Assembly (NCBI GenBank): GCA_037952775.1
Contig: JBANAY010000003.1
Coordinates: forward strand, 28,582,001 to 28,646,000
Source: Clonostachys chloroleuca
Lineage: Eukaryota; Ascomycota; Sordariomycetes; Hypocreales; Bionectriaceae
Reading direction: 5' to 3'
DNA length: 64,000 bases
Position 1 is the first letter of the stretch. Each line of letters begins with the position of its first letter. The notes beneath the pieces were generated by a model. The model did no database searches, was not told the origin of the DNA, and was given only the letters and a program-made list of their open reading frames with translations. This document shows, in pieces, positions 21,863 to 32,052 of the stretch. The position numbers and the translations under genes were made by a program.

Positions 21863-22429
21863 ATGTCTCTCTTCAAGACCATTGCCGCTGTCTTTTTGAC
21901 TGCGAGCTCCGTGCTAGCTGCCCCTCTTGAGTCTCGGGCTGAAGTATCCTTCAAGCCATCTGCCATCTGGAGATACAATGTTGGAAATGGCGCCATCTCC
22001 GCCACCAACACTGGTGATGTGGCAAAGGCTCCCACCAATGGTGGCCAAGACACCACCGCCCTCCTGACATTCACTTATCCGTCTTATGTTTCTGGTCAGA
22101 AGTGCCAGTTTGCCTTCTCCCTGGATTCCACCGCAACACTTGAGGGAAGTGCAAAACTTGATTTGTTCTCCAGCCTCCAGCCAGCTCCAGGCCCAACTGC
22201 CGGATGGGGTCCCGGAAACCAGCGCAACGTCAATCTGGGCCGCCTCAACCTGGTCAAGCCTGGCGAGGCCACATGGGAGGCTACTTACAGCTCCTATCTC
22301 ACCCAAAAGACAGACTGCAAGGCAGCGGGCACCGTTGAGGCCTTTGAACTCGTGGGTGTCTACGACAGAGATCTTGTCTCTTGGAACCCTGCCTTGGCTG
22401 GACCTCGCATTGTCGTCACCCCTTCCTAG
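21863..22429 (+). CDS. Secreted But2 C-terminal-domain-like protein
   Basis: Intronless, 188 residues. Residues 1-19 are a signal peptide (MSLFKTIAAVFLTASSVLAA) with a short propeptide ending LESR. The mature part is beta-rich and resembles the But2 (ubiquitin 3 binding protein) C-terminal domain found in many small secreted ascomycete proteins: ALLTFTYPSY and the conserved cysteine in GQKCQFAFSL in the first half, QRNVNLGRLNLVKPGE in the middle and DCKAAGTVEAFELVG near the end. Two cysteines in the mature chain could form one disulfide. Function is not known for these proteins; cell wall or extracellular location is inferred. Strong TATA box and compact gene suggest high expression. Confidence 0.78.
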   Translation: MSLFKTIAAVFLTASSVLAAPLESRAEVSFKPSAIWRYNVGNGAISATNTGDVAKAPTNGGQDTTALLTFTYPSYVSGQKCQFAFSLDSTATLEGSAKLDLFSSLQPAPGPTAGWGPGNQRNVNLGRLNLVKPGEATWEATYSSYLTQKTDCKAAGTVEAFELVGVYDRDLVSWNPALAGPRIVVTPS

Positions 22430-22871
22430 TTCTTTAATAACAGAAGGAGGTCAGGCCATGATGTTCTAGCCGAGCTTTTGAAAACTGTGTGGCCAGTTTT
22501 CCATGGTTGTCCTTTGTCGAACTTTGGGACGAGTTGTTAATGAATTAATGCGTTGATAAAACCGATCTCATACGTCGGTCCTTGTCACTTCTTGGGTAGC
22601 GATCTGTTTCTCATTCACTCCTTTTGCTGAATTATTTCAGCTAGATTTATTGATTTATATTGAAGAAATAAACTCGGATCAATTTTCACTCACTTAACTA
22701 AGTTTAACTCATGTGAAGCGGTCTCTCTCACGAAGCTGGACGTAGTTGAATTATAAGATCGATCCTGGGAGCTAATTTTCCAATAGCTGCCGGGCAGATG
22801 ATTGATGGAAGGGAAGTACTCGAAGACCCATGAACAGCATGAACGAGCCGTAACGACACTGGAGCTTGTAT
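22430..22871. other. Intergenic, nothing seen
   Basis: AT-rich spacer between the But2-type gene and the tail of the minus-strand pseudogene; no motif recognised. Confidence 0.5.
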
Positions 22872-23386
22872 TTAATAATACACAATGTCCTCACTATTGG
22901 CGCCCGATTCTTTCCATTCTAAAAAAGCCTTGACGACATTTTGTGCCGCCTTTTCTGCATAGTCTGATCCCGGGTTGGCAGGAAACTCAGTATTAGGACC
23001 ACCGGCAATCCAAGCGACAGGAGCATTTCCCTTCCCACGGAAGAGCTTGTCCAGCTCAACCACATGCTCATGATTAAATGCTTTTCCAAAAAAACACTGC
23101 ACGGGGAGCCTCGCTGTAGTTGTGCGAGCCGATATCATTGCCGCTGGGTTCCGATGGGAGCTGACCTCCAAGGAGCTCGCCAATATGTGCCTTTGCATAC
23201 TCGTACGAGTTGATGAAATGGATAACTGGGAATAAAATAGGTTAGTTAACAATTAGGAAGGAGCATATTGGGTTCATATAGACTTTCGATATCCGGCTTG
23301 ACTCGTGGTGCGACAATCTCATCGACCTGGAGCGTCTTGCTACAAAGGATAGTAGGAACAGGAGATTTTGGACCGGCTTGTGCCAT
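22872..23386 (-). pseudogene. Conserved hypothetical protein gene with a one-base frameshift
   Basis: Minus strand, two exons: 23386-23284 and 23225-22872. The first exon encodes MAQAGPKSPVPTILCSKTL and continues over the splice into IIHFINSYEYAKAHIGELL. At a run of seven A (plus strand, 23088-23094) the frame breaks: the upstream frame ends soon after, while the downstream frame reads FFGKAFNHEHVVELDKLFRG, PVAWIAGGPNTEFPANPG and AAQNVVKAFLEWKE to the stop. Exons total 457 nt, one more than a multiple of three, so a single extra base in the homopolymer explains the break; the intact protein would be about 151 residues. I do not recognise the family with certainty; it looks like a small Rossmann-like fungal protein. 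Either real decay or a homopolymer error. Confidence 0.65.
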
Positions 23387-24119
23387 GGCGTTGGCAAATA
23401 CTGACGTTAACGATATTGGACTTCAATGGTTGATATGATTGTAGTGAAGAACGTATTATCTGAGGAGTTCTTCAATGGAACAGGGAAGAGAAGGAGGGTA
23501 GTTGCCAAGATCGATCACCTATGATCATATGTCATTTTCTTTAGAACAAGAGCCGTATGCTTTTCTAATCGCCACATAGATTAGAAATCAATCTGTCCCA
23601 AAAGTCTCGCTCATGGCTCGTTTGGGCCAATAACGGCGACCTCGTAGATGGATCCCCGAGTGGCCCCGATGGCTCGTGCCGAGCTGATGTCCGTAGTTTA
23701 TGTCCCATGAGTTTAGCTGTTGTGGTGACAAGCTAAAATAGGCCGGATATGAAGCCAAGTGCATTGAATGACTCACATTAACAATGAGGGCCATCGAATA
23801 ACATCAAGTCGGGCCACAGCCTGGAACATAGCTCACCTATATGGTCTAATGTCGAAAGGCGTATCCTACTTTTGCCGTTCAAAAATTTCTTTTTCTCAAA
23901 TGATAATAGATGAAACTCTTGTATTTCTATGGATTTTCGAAATCAAAGCTGGAATGTATCTATCAGATTCTCAAAATGGATGTTTGGTCTTCTCTATCTT
24001 GGTCATAAAGACTGCACTTGACTAGCCTGATTCTAGAGAAGCCATTCATTTTGCTTTAATAAGCGTCTATGCGGGCTATCTTAATAGCTTTCAACTACTT
24101 ATAGCTGTAAAAGGGTTCA
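23387..24119. other. Intergenic, no supported gene
   Basis: Short unrelated open frames only. Composition is unremarkable, slightly AT-rich toward 24.0 kb. Confidence 0.5.
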
Positions 24120-25278
24120 TTATAAGCTTACAACGAGCTTTGTTCCACTAGTCTTCATGATTTTCCCCAAGCCTGTTTCGATGGCTTGGAAACCCTTGCC
24201 CACGACCTCAACATTCAGGGGCAACTTGTACTTATCTTCATCCAGTAATTTGTTGAGATACTTCATCGCGTTTTGATTTTCATCAAGGATAGATTGGCCA
24301 CCCACCACTATCAATCACGGTTAGTTTGTTATAGAAATCATGAAGGATATGCCAGTATGCCCATAGACTGTCACTCACAAGTTGCGTCGATACCCTCTGG
24401 CAGGTCTACTCCCGGGCGTGTGATTACGAGGGAGTAAAATTTCGGGCCATCTTCCCGCAAAGCACCATAGACAGCAGTCTCAGCGCTCCCGGCACCGACC
24501 GCGTCAATGATGGCGTCAACACCCGCTCCTTGAGGTGTTGCTGCCTTCAAGATGGCGACGTCTTGCTGAGCAGATCGTTCGAGAGTAACATGACCCCAAG
24601 ATATTTGAGTCGTGCGTGATGGGTGGGTAAACTGGTAGTTATTATGGTGGCCGACGGTAGGGCGATGCGTATAGGAGTTGTATGGCGCTGGGACCTACAC
24701 CAGAGCTGCCACCCAGAACAAGAATGGAACGAAGTGGTGCTTCAGTGGTGTCTTTGGTGGGGAGGCCTGGGATGTGGACTTTCAATCCAACGGCAATAGT
24801 AGCTGCCGCAGTGAGGTAGGTAATACTATATTTGAATCGTCTTAGGTTGTATTCTGACGGGTTGGATAACAAACATTCTCGGGGTTTATCATCGGCTGAT
24901 CACTCACGGGATTGAGGTTGCTTCTTCAAAGCTGAGATTTGCTGGCTTTTTAGCGACCACACTTTCATGGGCCTTGTATACATCTTGGAATGCACCGTTG
25001 AACTGAGTCCTCTGGATCCAGCTCATGACTTCGTCACCGGGCTTGAAAGATGTTACACGTTCTCCAACCGGCTCAACCGTGCCAGAACCCTCGATTCCAA
25101 GAACGCACGGCCAGCCGGCTACAAGCGCGCTAAACTGAACATTCTTCCAATCGATGGTGTTGATGGACACAGCCTTGGGGCGGGTAGTGATTTCGTGGGC
25201 GCCGGGCTTCGGCATCGGAGCTGAGACTAGGGCGAAGGGCCCGCCTCTCTAAGTAGTCTGATACTGCTGAATAGACAT
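24120..25278 (-). pseudogene. Decayed medium-chain enoyl/quinone reductase (zinc-binding dehydrogenase-like)
   Basis: Minus strand. The ATG at 25278 is followed nine codons later by TAG (25251-25249), after which the same frame continues through family sequence: PMPKPGAHEITTRPKAVSIN, NTIDWKNVQ, VLGIEGSGTVEPVGERV and FKPGDEVM. Two introns have good sites (donors GTGAGT). In the nucleotide-binding half, ILVLGGSSGVGPSAIQLL is followed by a frame change near 24670 (a TA too many), then RIALPSATIITTS and HHARLKYLGV, then a second change at about 24592-24597 (a GGGG run), then HVTLERSAQQDVAILKAA, GVDAIIDAVGAGSAE and the C-terminus ending SGTKLVVSL. So one nonsense codon and two frameshifts disrupt an otherwise complete gene. 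Such trans-enoyl reductases often belong to polyketide clusters; the AflR-like regulator nearby fits that. Function lost unless translated in pieces. Confidence 0.82.
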
Positions 25279-25508
25279 TTTCTCTGTTGGGGATTTCTTC
25301 CTGATTGGCGATGAATAAAAACTACGTGCTATGGTAGATGAGAATTGCTGTGCTGGATAGGAAGGGAAAGGTGGGAGGCGAGTGCAGGTTGAAGAAATGC
25401 GTGAGAGTTGCGGCCACGGAGGCATGTTAGATGAAGCTAAGGTCAGGTATCTGAGGCCATCTAGGTTCAAATGATATATTTCATTCCAGTCACGGGTATG
25501 AGCTCCAT

Positions 25509-25870
25509 CTAAACATCTTGCTTCTTCCACCATTTGCTCTCTCCGGTGTAATGCATCGATATCATCCACATGTATGCAAGTTCGGGCTTAGGACATGCCC
25601 GACAAGCGGCGTATATAAGCATGCCAGAAGTGGGCCAGTTTACAAGCATCGCGGGACAGGGATCGCGTATCTTTTCGGGTATATCTAGACACACCCCCCC
25701 CCCCCCCAGGCCGAGTTCTTCACCTCATCCATGATCAAGCCCATCGTAAAGGTTGCGACGATATTTTGGAACGGCGGATTGTCCGAATTATACCAATCCA
25801 GTGATCTTTGCAGATACTGGGTTCTTCGGTGAGAACATCAAGGTGCACAGCTAGTCGTTGGGGGAAACCA
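25509..25870 (-). pseudogene. Unidentified gene remnant interrupted by a poly-C/G tract
   Basis: Read on the minus strand, protein-like segments appear in changing frames: YNSDNPPFQNIVATFTMGL and IMDEVKNSAW at about 25800-25710, then after the G14 tract CLDIPEKIRDPC and PKPELAYMWMISMHYTG to a stop at 25509. The segments are hydrophobic/aromatic and read like real protein, but I cannot name the family. It lies just upstream of the broken enoyl reductase and may be part of the same decayed locus. Confidence 0.35.
25694..25707 (+). repeat. Homopolymer tract of 14 C
   Basis: Fourteen consecutive C follow ACA. Such long C/G runs are rare in fungal coding DNA and are slippage- and error-prone. Confidence 0.9.
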
Positions 25871-26095
25871 TTGAGGTAAGCTTATACATGACTCGAGCAT
25901 CACGACCTTGGCACAATTGAACGATCCCCAACAGTGAACATGTCGCTGGGCTTGAAGATGTGTCGTTGGCTAACTGTCTTCTACTAGTTGCTACAAGTCA
26001 CTACAGTCACACTTATTGGTGTTTCTGCTTTCACACCGCCAGCTCAACTGCTCAACCATCCATCTTCATTGGCTGCCAACTGGTTCCAACTCAAT

Positions 26096-27319
26096 ATGCC
26101 TGGAGATGGATCGCCGAAGCCTACCCATTTCCGTACGGCATGCGATCCATGTTCCACATCGAAAGTTAGATGCGATAAGGCTCATCCGTCCTGTGACAGA
26201 TGTGTGCAGATGAAGGCGAGATGCTTCTACAGCGAGTCACGGAAACATGGGAAGAAAGCTTGGCGAAGAAAGCTAGCAGCGGATCGTCGGGCATTGGCGG
26301 CGATGAGCCTCGAGCCGGACATTTATCCCCTGGAAACGACAAAGCCGATTGCTCCAGCCACGACTTTGATGCAATCAGAATGGGGCTCCCTGCTCTCCTT
26401 GCCACATCAGCCGTCCATTATTAGCACCAATCCTCCAGATTCTACCCTGTTTGCCAATGAGCAGCAGAGAGTTGTGCCCAGCTCAGTTCTTTCGCCCTCA
26501 TGGCCAGTCGACCCATCTCTTGGTACTATTATGGGAGTGACCCCCACGCTTGACTGGAATGAAGCCGACTTATCGTTACCTGAGCCCTCTCCTTCAGGTG
26601 AGACCTATTCACTGTCGGGTTTATGCCAAGGTGAACCCTCCGCTCCCATGTCATCAGGAGCGAAGGCGGTATCCTCAGAAACTGGCAGTAGGAAAAATAC
26701 CCATGACTGCGAGGCCCAGGCCGTCTATATCCTTCGCCTTCTCCAGAATAACGAGATGTCCGAAGGGGCAACATCTTGCGCTACCACAAGATATTCTGAC
26801 TTGAACCTTTCGCCAAGCTTTGACGGTGTCCTCGCAACAAACAAGCAAGCTCTAAACAGTTGGAAGCGTCTTATGGAGTGTAATTGCGCGGAATGCCCTC
26901 ATCTAATCCTGCTATATGTTGCGATCCTATCCAAGATGCTGTTTTGGTATTACATCATTTCCGAGAAATCACTCTCCCCAGGAGGAAGCGGGCGAGAAAG
27001 CGCTGGTGACAGCATCAATGTTGATACCCCTACTGGCGGGCCTCCTAAGATCGGGGAGTTTGATGTCCTCCCGACCAAAGTTCAGGTTGGACTGTTGGAT
27101 ATAGACCCAGAAGATCAAGCGATCATGCGTCGTGCCGTTCTCCTTCGTGAGTTACGGGTTATGGAACAGGCAATAACAGAGTTTTCGGACCAAATCGAAC
27201 TGGCTGGGAGTGTGGAACCTCATTACATAGCACAACGCGCAAAGAAGTGGTCATTGACTAGCATCTCTTTCATCAAAGAAGAGTTGGATACTGTCATTCA
27301 AAAGGTTGAGCAATCCTGA
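26096..27319 (+). CDS. AflR-like Zn2Cys6 secondary-metabolism regulator
   Basis: 407 residues from the ATG at 26096; the open frame extends 36 codons upstream, but that part lacks an ATG and is not family-like. The zinc cluster at about residues 16-43 reads CDPCSTSKVRCDKAHPSC then DRCVQMKARC, with the AflR-typical Ser-Thr-Ser-Lys-Val-Arg loop. A linker HGKKAWRRK follows. The C-terminal half has AflR-domain-like blocks: HDCEAQAVYILRLLQ, CNCAECPHLILLYVAILSKM and EDQAIMRRAVLLRELRVMEQ. AflR-type proteins switch on polyketide clusters through TCGN5CGA sites. No polyketide synthase lies in the window; the nearest neighbours are a broken enoyl reductase and an unidentified remnant. The regulator is intact, so it may act on a cluster elsewhere or be an orphan. 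Family call is from motif recognition. Confidence 0.8.
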   Translation: MPGDGSPKPTHFRTACDPCSTSKVRCDKAHPSCDRCVQMKARCFYSESRKHGKKAWRRKLAADRRALAAMSLEPDIYPLETTKPIAPATTLMQSEWGSLLSLPHQPSIISTNPPDSTLFANEQQRVVPSSVLSPSWPVDPSLGTIMGVTPTLDWNEADLSLPEPSPSGETYSLSGLCQGEPSAPMSSGAKAVSSETGSRKNTHDCEAQAVYILRLLQNNEMSEGATSCATTRYSDLNLSPSFDGVLATNKQALNSWKRLMECNCAECPHLILLYVAILSKMLFWYYIISEKSLSPGGSGRESAGDSINVDTPTGGPPKIGEFDVLPTKVQVGLLDIDPEDQAIMRRAVLLRELRVMEQAITEFSDQIELAGSVEPHYIAQRAKKWSLTSISFIKEELDTVIQKVEQS

Positions 27320-27858
27320 CAACGCTGAGAGGATCATTCAATATGAGTGGCAACAGTAACCTCCGCTTACCCGATCTCCTCCAATTTAGCAAAAGATACA
27401 TAACCCTTTCCAGTAGCTCTGAAAATAATAAGCTTGCCCATCTTAGCCTATGTTGGTTTATTTTCCAGGGTGGTGTGGATCACTGGCACATTCTTGCTCA
27501 TGTTGAGCCAGAATGACTCATAATGTTTAATTTTGAGCCGTGAGTTCATTGGCACTGTGTACTTGGACGCAGGCCACGTGGGCAGCCAGTATTACCATAC
27601 AACAGGTGACAGTTATTTGCTCGCGATGGAAATGCTTGTTGAATGAAGCAAGTGTAAATGGTGGATTAAGAGTTCCAAGATGCGTCCTTTCTACAAGTTA
27701 CCTACCAGCAAGATGATGTCAAACAATGGCAAACGATGGTCAAATTTCACATCATTGAAGGCAATGCCGTGTCTTTGGCATATAAAAGTTATAAACTAAA
27801 TGCCTCTGCATTCAATACTTGATGAGTGATACAAAGTAGAAATCAAACAGAAAACAAT
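27320..27858. other. Convergent 3' intergenic region
   Basis: Spacer between the AflR-like gene and the bZIP gene, which converge. Contains the motif TGGCATATAAAAG near 27777-27790, which is not placed to serve either gene as a promoter. Confidence 0.45.
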
Positions 27859-28768
27859 TCAACGACCGGTAGAAAGAATGTTTCGCAACGCATCAACTTC
27901 CGCCTCCCGCCTGGCCAGTTTAATTCTCAAGCTGTCCCGTTCGGATGTCATCATATCAAGGCGCTTTTCCAGATCAGCAAGGCGATCCAGACGCTTTTGT
28001 CGGTACTTGCGAGAGGCTATGGTGTTGCGTTGGCGTTTAATCGAGCTTTTATCGGAATCAACCTCGGGCTCGTTTGTCCGAGGTCTCTTCCGGGCGGAGG
28101 CCATATTAACACTTGGATCCGACCCAATGGAGGAGTCAACGGGGGAGATGCCAGTGCTGGAGTCATTGCTACTGTTGGAGACAGCACCCTGCGCAGGTGA
28201 GTTCGATGAGATTCTTGACATTGGGGCCGTGATAGAAATGGAGCTCTCTTGAAGACGAATGTTAGTTTGGATTGCAGCAATTGAGAAAGTTGGTGGCGTA
28301 CCTTGCGTGGACTCTTTCATGACTAGTGCGTTATGAGTCGACGCGTCGAGTTCATTGATAGCATGAAACAAAGTCATAGAATTGCTTGATGATCCTTGGT
28401 TTGGGTATTCGAATGTGGATGGTGGTATGTTTTGTGTCGCCCAGCTTGGATCAAGTTGCGTGCCAAGACAATCGAGGTTGGCAGAGTTCCAATCAATTCC
28501 TCCTTCACTATTGTCAACTTCCAGATTTTCACCAGGCCAGAGGTTATTCTGATCAAAGGGATCTACTGGATCGTCAAATATATCCTGGAAGTTGTCTTGG
28601 TTGTAGATGTATTGATACTGCTGGTCTCGACTCTGACACTGGTTGTGTTGTTGGTGATGGGAATGATTAATTTGTTGGTGGGATAGGCTCCTTTGGTTGT
28701 TGTGGTCGGAAGAAGCATAACGTGATCTGAGAAATGGCTTTGACTGTGATAGATCCGGAGGAAGCCAT
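27859..28768 (-). CDS. bZIP transcription factor (IDI-4/JlbA-like), 5' end unresolved
   Basis: The last 172 codons start at an ATG at 28377. The bZIP is at the C-terminus: basic region KRQRNTIASRKYRQKRLDR with the N-x7-R core, then leucine heptads through LADLEKRLDMM, RDSLRIKLARREAEV and DALRNIL. The spacing and wording resemble IDI-4 of Podospora and JlbA of Aspergillus, both stress-linked bZIPs. The same frame is open upstream to 28815 and reads as a Gln/Asn-rich activation region (HHQQHNQCQSRDQQYQYIY, then DDPVDPFDQNNLWPG) but has no ATG, so a first exon probably lies near 28768 or further upstream. A 54-nt segment at 28301-28248 has intron hallmarks (GTACGC donor, CTAAC branch, TTCAAG acceptor) and is a multiple of three, so both spliced and retained forms keep the frame. 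Confidence 0.75.
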
Positions 28769-28815
28769 GGGTGCAGAGTAAGATGCCTCTCCTCTACAAT
28801 GGAGAGGCGTGAACC

Positions 28816-29915
28816 CTACTAGAGGAATGAGGGTATATTGTAGGAGAGCAGCTTTGAGAGAGCGAATCCAGTATCTGGATCGATGATCAAAAGGAATTTT
28901 GGGGAAAGTTGAAGAAAAAAAGAATGTTAGAGAAGAGGTTAGGCCCAATAAATACTTAAAGTGTCAGAAAAGCGAAAAGGGGTGTGTCCGATTTTGCTCA
29001 CTCTGTGATTCACACTGTGAAGACCTTTCCCACTGGCGCTTGGAAGTTCTCCACTCCATCTCATCTCATCTCACCTGGGACCCAAAGAGAGATTCTCATT
29101 CAGGGTAATTTCCTATCAGTGCAGTAGATAAGACCAGGAAAGTATTGCTCCAAACCTATTTTTCATCCCAGCTGGCACAATGTATATCCGACGGCCCTCC
29201 CCCGGAAAATCTCAGCGTCCAGAACAATACTGCCTCCAAACGTGGATGGCAACTGCTATAGGCAAAGAAATTATTGGCTTCTAGAACAATACGCAATAGC
29301 GTGCTGGTCTGATTTCACCTTGTTACGTGGAGCAATACATGCAAGAACCACTGGTTAGAGATTAGAATCGAACTGCAACGTAATGGAATAAGCCACCAAA
29401 TTAGCCGGGCCAGGACCGATTCTAGCTAACATCAAACAACAGCTATTCATTTGAGTCACTCCTAAGAGCTGTTCACGTAAGATTACTGTAGCGTAGAGTT
29501 GAAAGCGTATATATAACAGAAACAGAAAATTCTAGAAACAACAAGGATACGAATGACGAGCGCTCCCTCGCTTCTGGAACAAACCTCCTCAATCAGGCCA
29601 GATACAAAAATCAATGACTTTGTTCGGAACTCTCACTGATTCCATAAGTGAGATAAATGTTTCGATGTTGTGTAAGTGTAACGGAAGAACTGCTTATAAA
29701 TCAGGCATTGCATCATGCCTCGGAATCCGATCCTTCTGGAGGCGGGGGCAGCCGCCTCCTCAAATTCTTTGGCTTTGCCACGAATGCAACAAATCCAGCA
29801 TCACAGATTCCCCTCGATTCCTCAATACTCATTCTCGTGTAAGACACCTTTTCTGTAACAGGAAAGAAACAATAAAGGATCCGGAGGCGACTAGTGCGCG
29901 CAGAACACAGCCAAA
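28816..29915. other. Intergenic region, divergent promoter
   Basis: About 1.1 kb between the outward-facing bZIP and alkenal-reductase genes. It has short ATCTC repeats near 29055-29075 and no supported coding sequence. Confidence 0.5.
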
Positions 29916-31034
29916 ATGACGCAGAATAAGACACTCATCTACAAAAAGACCCCAACCACTTCCCTTGTTGCAGGGGAGCACTTGGTAGTTGAGGACCGCC
30001 CGATCGACCTGAATGAGGGCCCTCCTGAGGGCGGGCTCGTCGCTGAGGTTTTGTACGCCTCCTTCGATCCGTACCTGCGCGGCAGGATGCGCGATCCGAG
30101 CGTCAAGCACTACGCCCCTGCATTCGAGTTGAACAAGCCCGTCCCTGAGTTCACTATTTCCAGGGTTCTGAAGAGCGACCATGCGGAGTTTGAGGAAGGC
30201 AGCATTATCTATGCCAGCTTCCCTATTGCGGAGTATGTCCGTGCAACCAAGGACTTGCTAGCGAATGCCCGCAAAATCAACAATCCGCACAATCTGGACC
30301 TTGCCCTGTTTCTCGGACCGCTTGGGATGCCTGGCCTAACAGCGTGGTCAGCTCTTTATCGGATCGGCCAGCCGCAGAAGGGGGAAACGATATTCGTCAG
30401 TTCAGCTGCTGGTGCCGTTGGCCAGGTTGTTGGCCAGATTGCGAAGAGAGAAGGGTTGACGGTGATTGGTTCTGTTGGCTCTGATGAGAAGCTGGAGTTC
30501 ATTACGAAGGAGCTCGGGTTTGACTCCGGATTCAATTACAAGAAGGAGAACCCAATAGACGCACTGGCCCGCCTGGCACCGAATGGAATTGACATATATT
30601 TTGAAAATGTCGGCGGTGACCATCTGGAAGCTGCTCTCGCTCATCTCAACACAGAGGGAAGAATACCAATGTGTGGCATGGTAAGTTTATTGCCCCTAAC
30701 TTTTGGCAAAGGGCGCCTTCTTTTTTTCGCACCCTCTAACAGGTGCAACTAGATCGGCGATTATAACAAGCCAGTTGAGGAGCGAGTTGGGATCAAGGGA
30801 TTGAGAAATGTCATCTCCAAGCAGCTCATCTTACAAGGTTTCCTGGTATTTAACCCAAAGTTTGGACCAGCCTACTTCAAGGAGCATCAGGAAAAGTTCC
30901 AGAAGTGGCTGGCCGAAGGTAGCGTCAAGGCCAAACTTCACATTACCGACGGAATTGACCGCGCACCGGAAGGTCTTGTTGGGATCTTCAAGGGAGAGAA
31001 CTTTGGCAAGGCTGTTCTCAAGATCAAATCATAG
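29916..31034 (+). CDS. NADPH-dependent alkenal/one oxidoreductase (zinc-free MDR family)
   Basis: Two exons, 29916-30680 and 30753-31034, giving 348 residues. The N-terminal domain has SFDPYLRGRMRD, which is the standard start of leukotriene-B4 12-hydroxydehydrogenase / prostaglandin reductase type enzymes. The cofactor motif SSAAGAVGQVVGQIAKREG sits at about 166-184 and FENVGGDHLEAAL at about 230. The closing block is FKGENFGKAVLKI. There are no zinc ligands. Such enzymes reduce alpha,beta-unsaturated aldehydes and ketones with NADPH in the cytosol, usually for detoxification. The splice acceptor at 30752 (CTAG) keeps frame into IGDYN; an earlier AG at 30742 does not. Intact. Confidence 0.92.
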
Positions 31035-32052
31035 AAGAGCGATGGGAGAGGAAGGCTGGTACCAATGTCGTATTTCTGACTTCTTACGAGCCACAGCTTC
31101 CGCACAAAGCATTGATTCTCTGTCAGACGGAGGCTTACAGTCTCATGGCAAAATGTGTATGCTCGAGAGTGGCGCAAGATGCAGCATCATGTAGCATCGC
31201 CAGATGGCACCTGTAATATGAACGGTACATTGAGCCCCCAGGCCAAGGAGTAAGCGACAGCAAATTCACATGTACAAGCAAAAGGCTATCCAAAAGATAC
31301 TAACCTGTACGATAACGTACATATCTAATATCATCCCTCCCAAAAGTAGTTAGTTGATCTTCATAACCATCGCCTCACTTGGCGAACTATCCAACTTGGC
31401 ATCCAATGTATCTTGGCACGGTCATGGACTGAGAGAGGAATGCGATTGGCCCCTATTTGCAGGCAGGGGGTGGACAACTTCTTCCCACTAATGGGGGCGT
31501 ATTCCTCCATTGGTTCTTAGTCCGAGCTCTATCGATGTGCCATTGCGCAACGAGAGCGAGGATGGAATGCTGACAGGCGGTTCCCGCAATCCCTCACTGC
31601 ACTGGCACATGGGGGCTGGGATAGGATTTGCGTGCCCGTGGGCATATGGCTCTTTTCTTATTTTTGCCTGAAACCCTGAGGGAATATTAGGGGTGGGGTG
31701 GATATCCCTCAGTTCCATTGCGCGCGTTGCATTGCTTTAGTCTCCATGCCATGATTGGCCGCCAGTCTGTGCGGCCCGTGATGCGTAAGATCAGGAGCCC
31801 ATTAATGATTCCACCTACCTGAAGGAGCGCAGTTGAGGCGTTCAGCTGAGCAGTCTCGGCCCAGCCCTGCCAATCAGCCGCCCGTCTTACGCATCCTCGA
31901 GCGACCCCCGATGCCTACTTTGGGTTTGCCGACTATTCAGCTTCGCTCCGCTTCATGAATCACCATGATCTTCTGTAATTGATATTTCTTAATCCAGCCT
32001 TTGTGGTTCCGGTGTTCGAGGAAGCTTCCTAATCCGCAAGAACAGCCCGGTA
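31035..32052. other. Intergenic region, 1.0 kb
   Basis: No supported gene. The GC-rich part 31740-31920 carries several CGG/CCG words and is probably the promoter of the flavoprotein gene. Confidence 0.5.

Noticed and set aside
25988..26095. N-terminal extension of the AflR-like regulator
   Set aside because: No ATG in this part; the family start lies shortly before the zinc cluster, matching the ATG at 26096.
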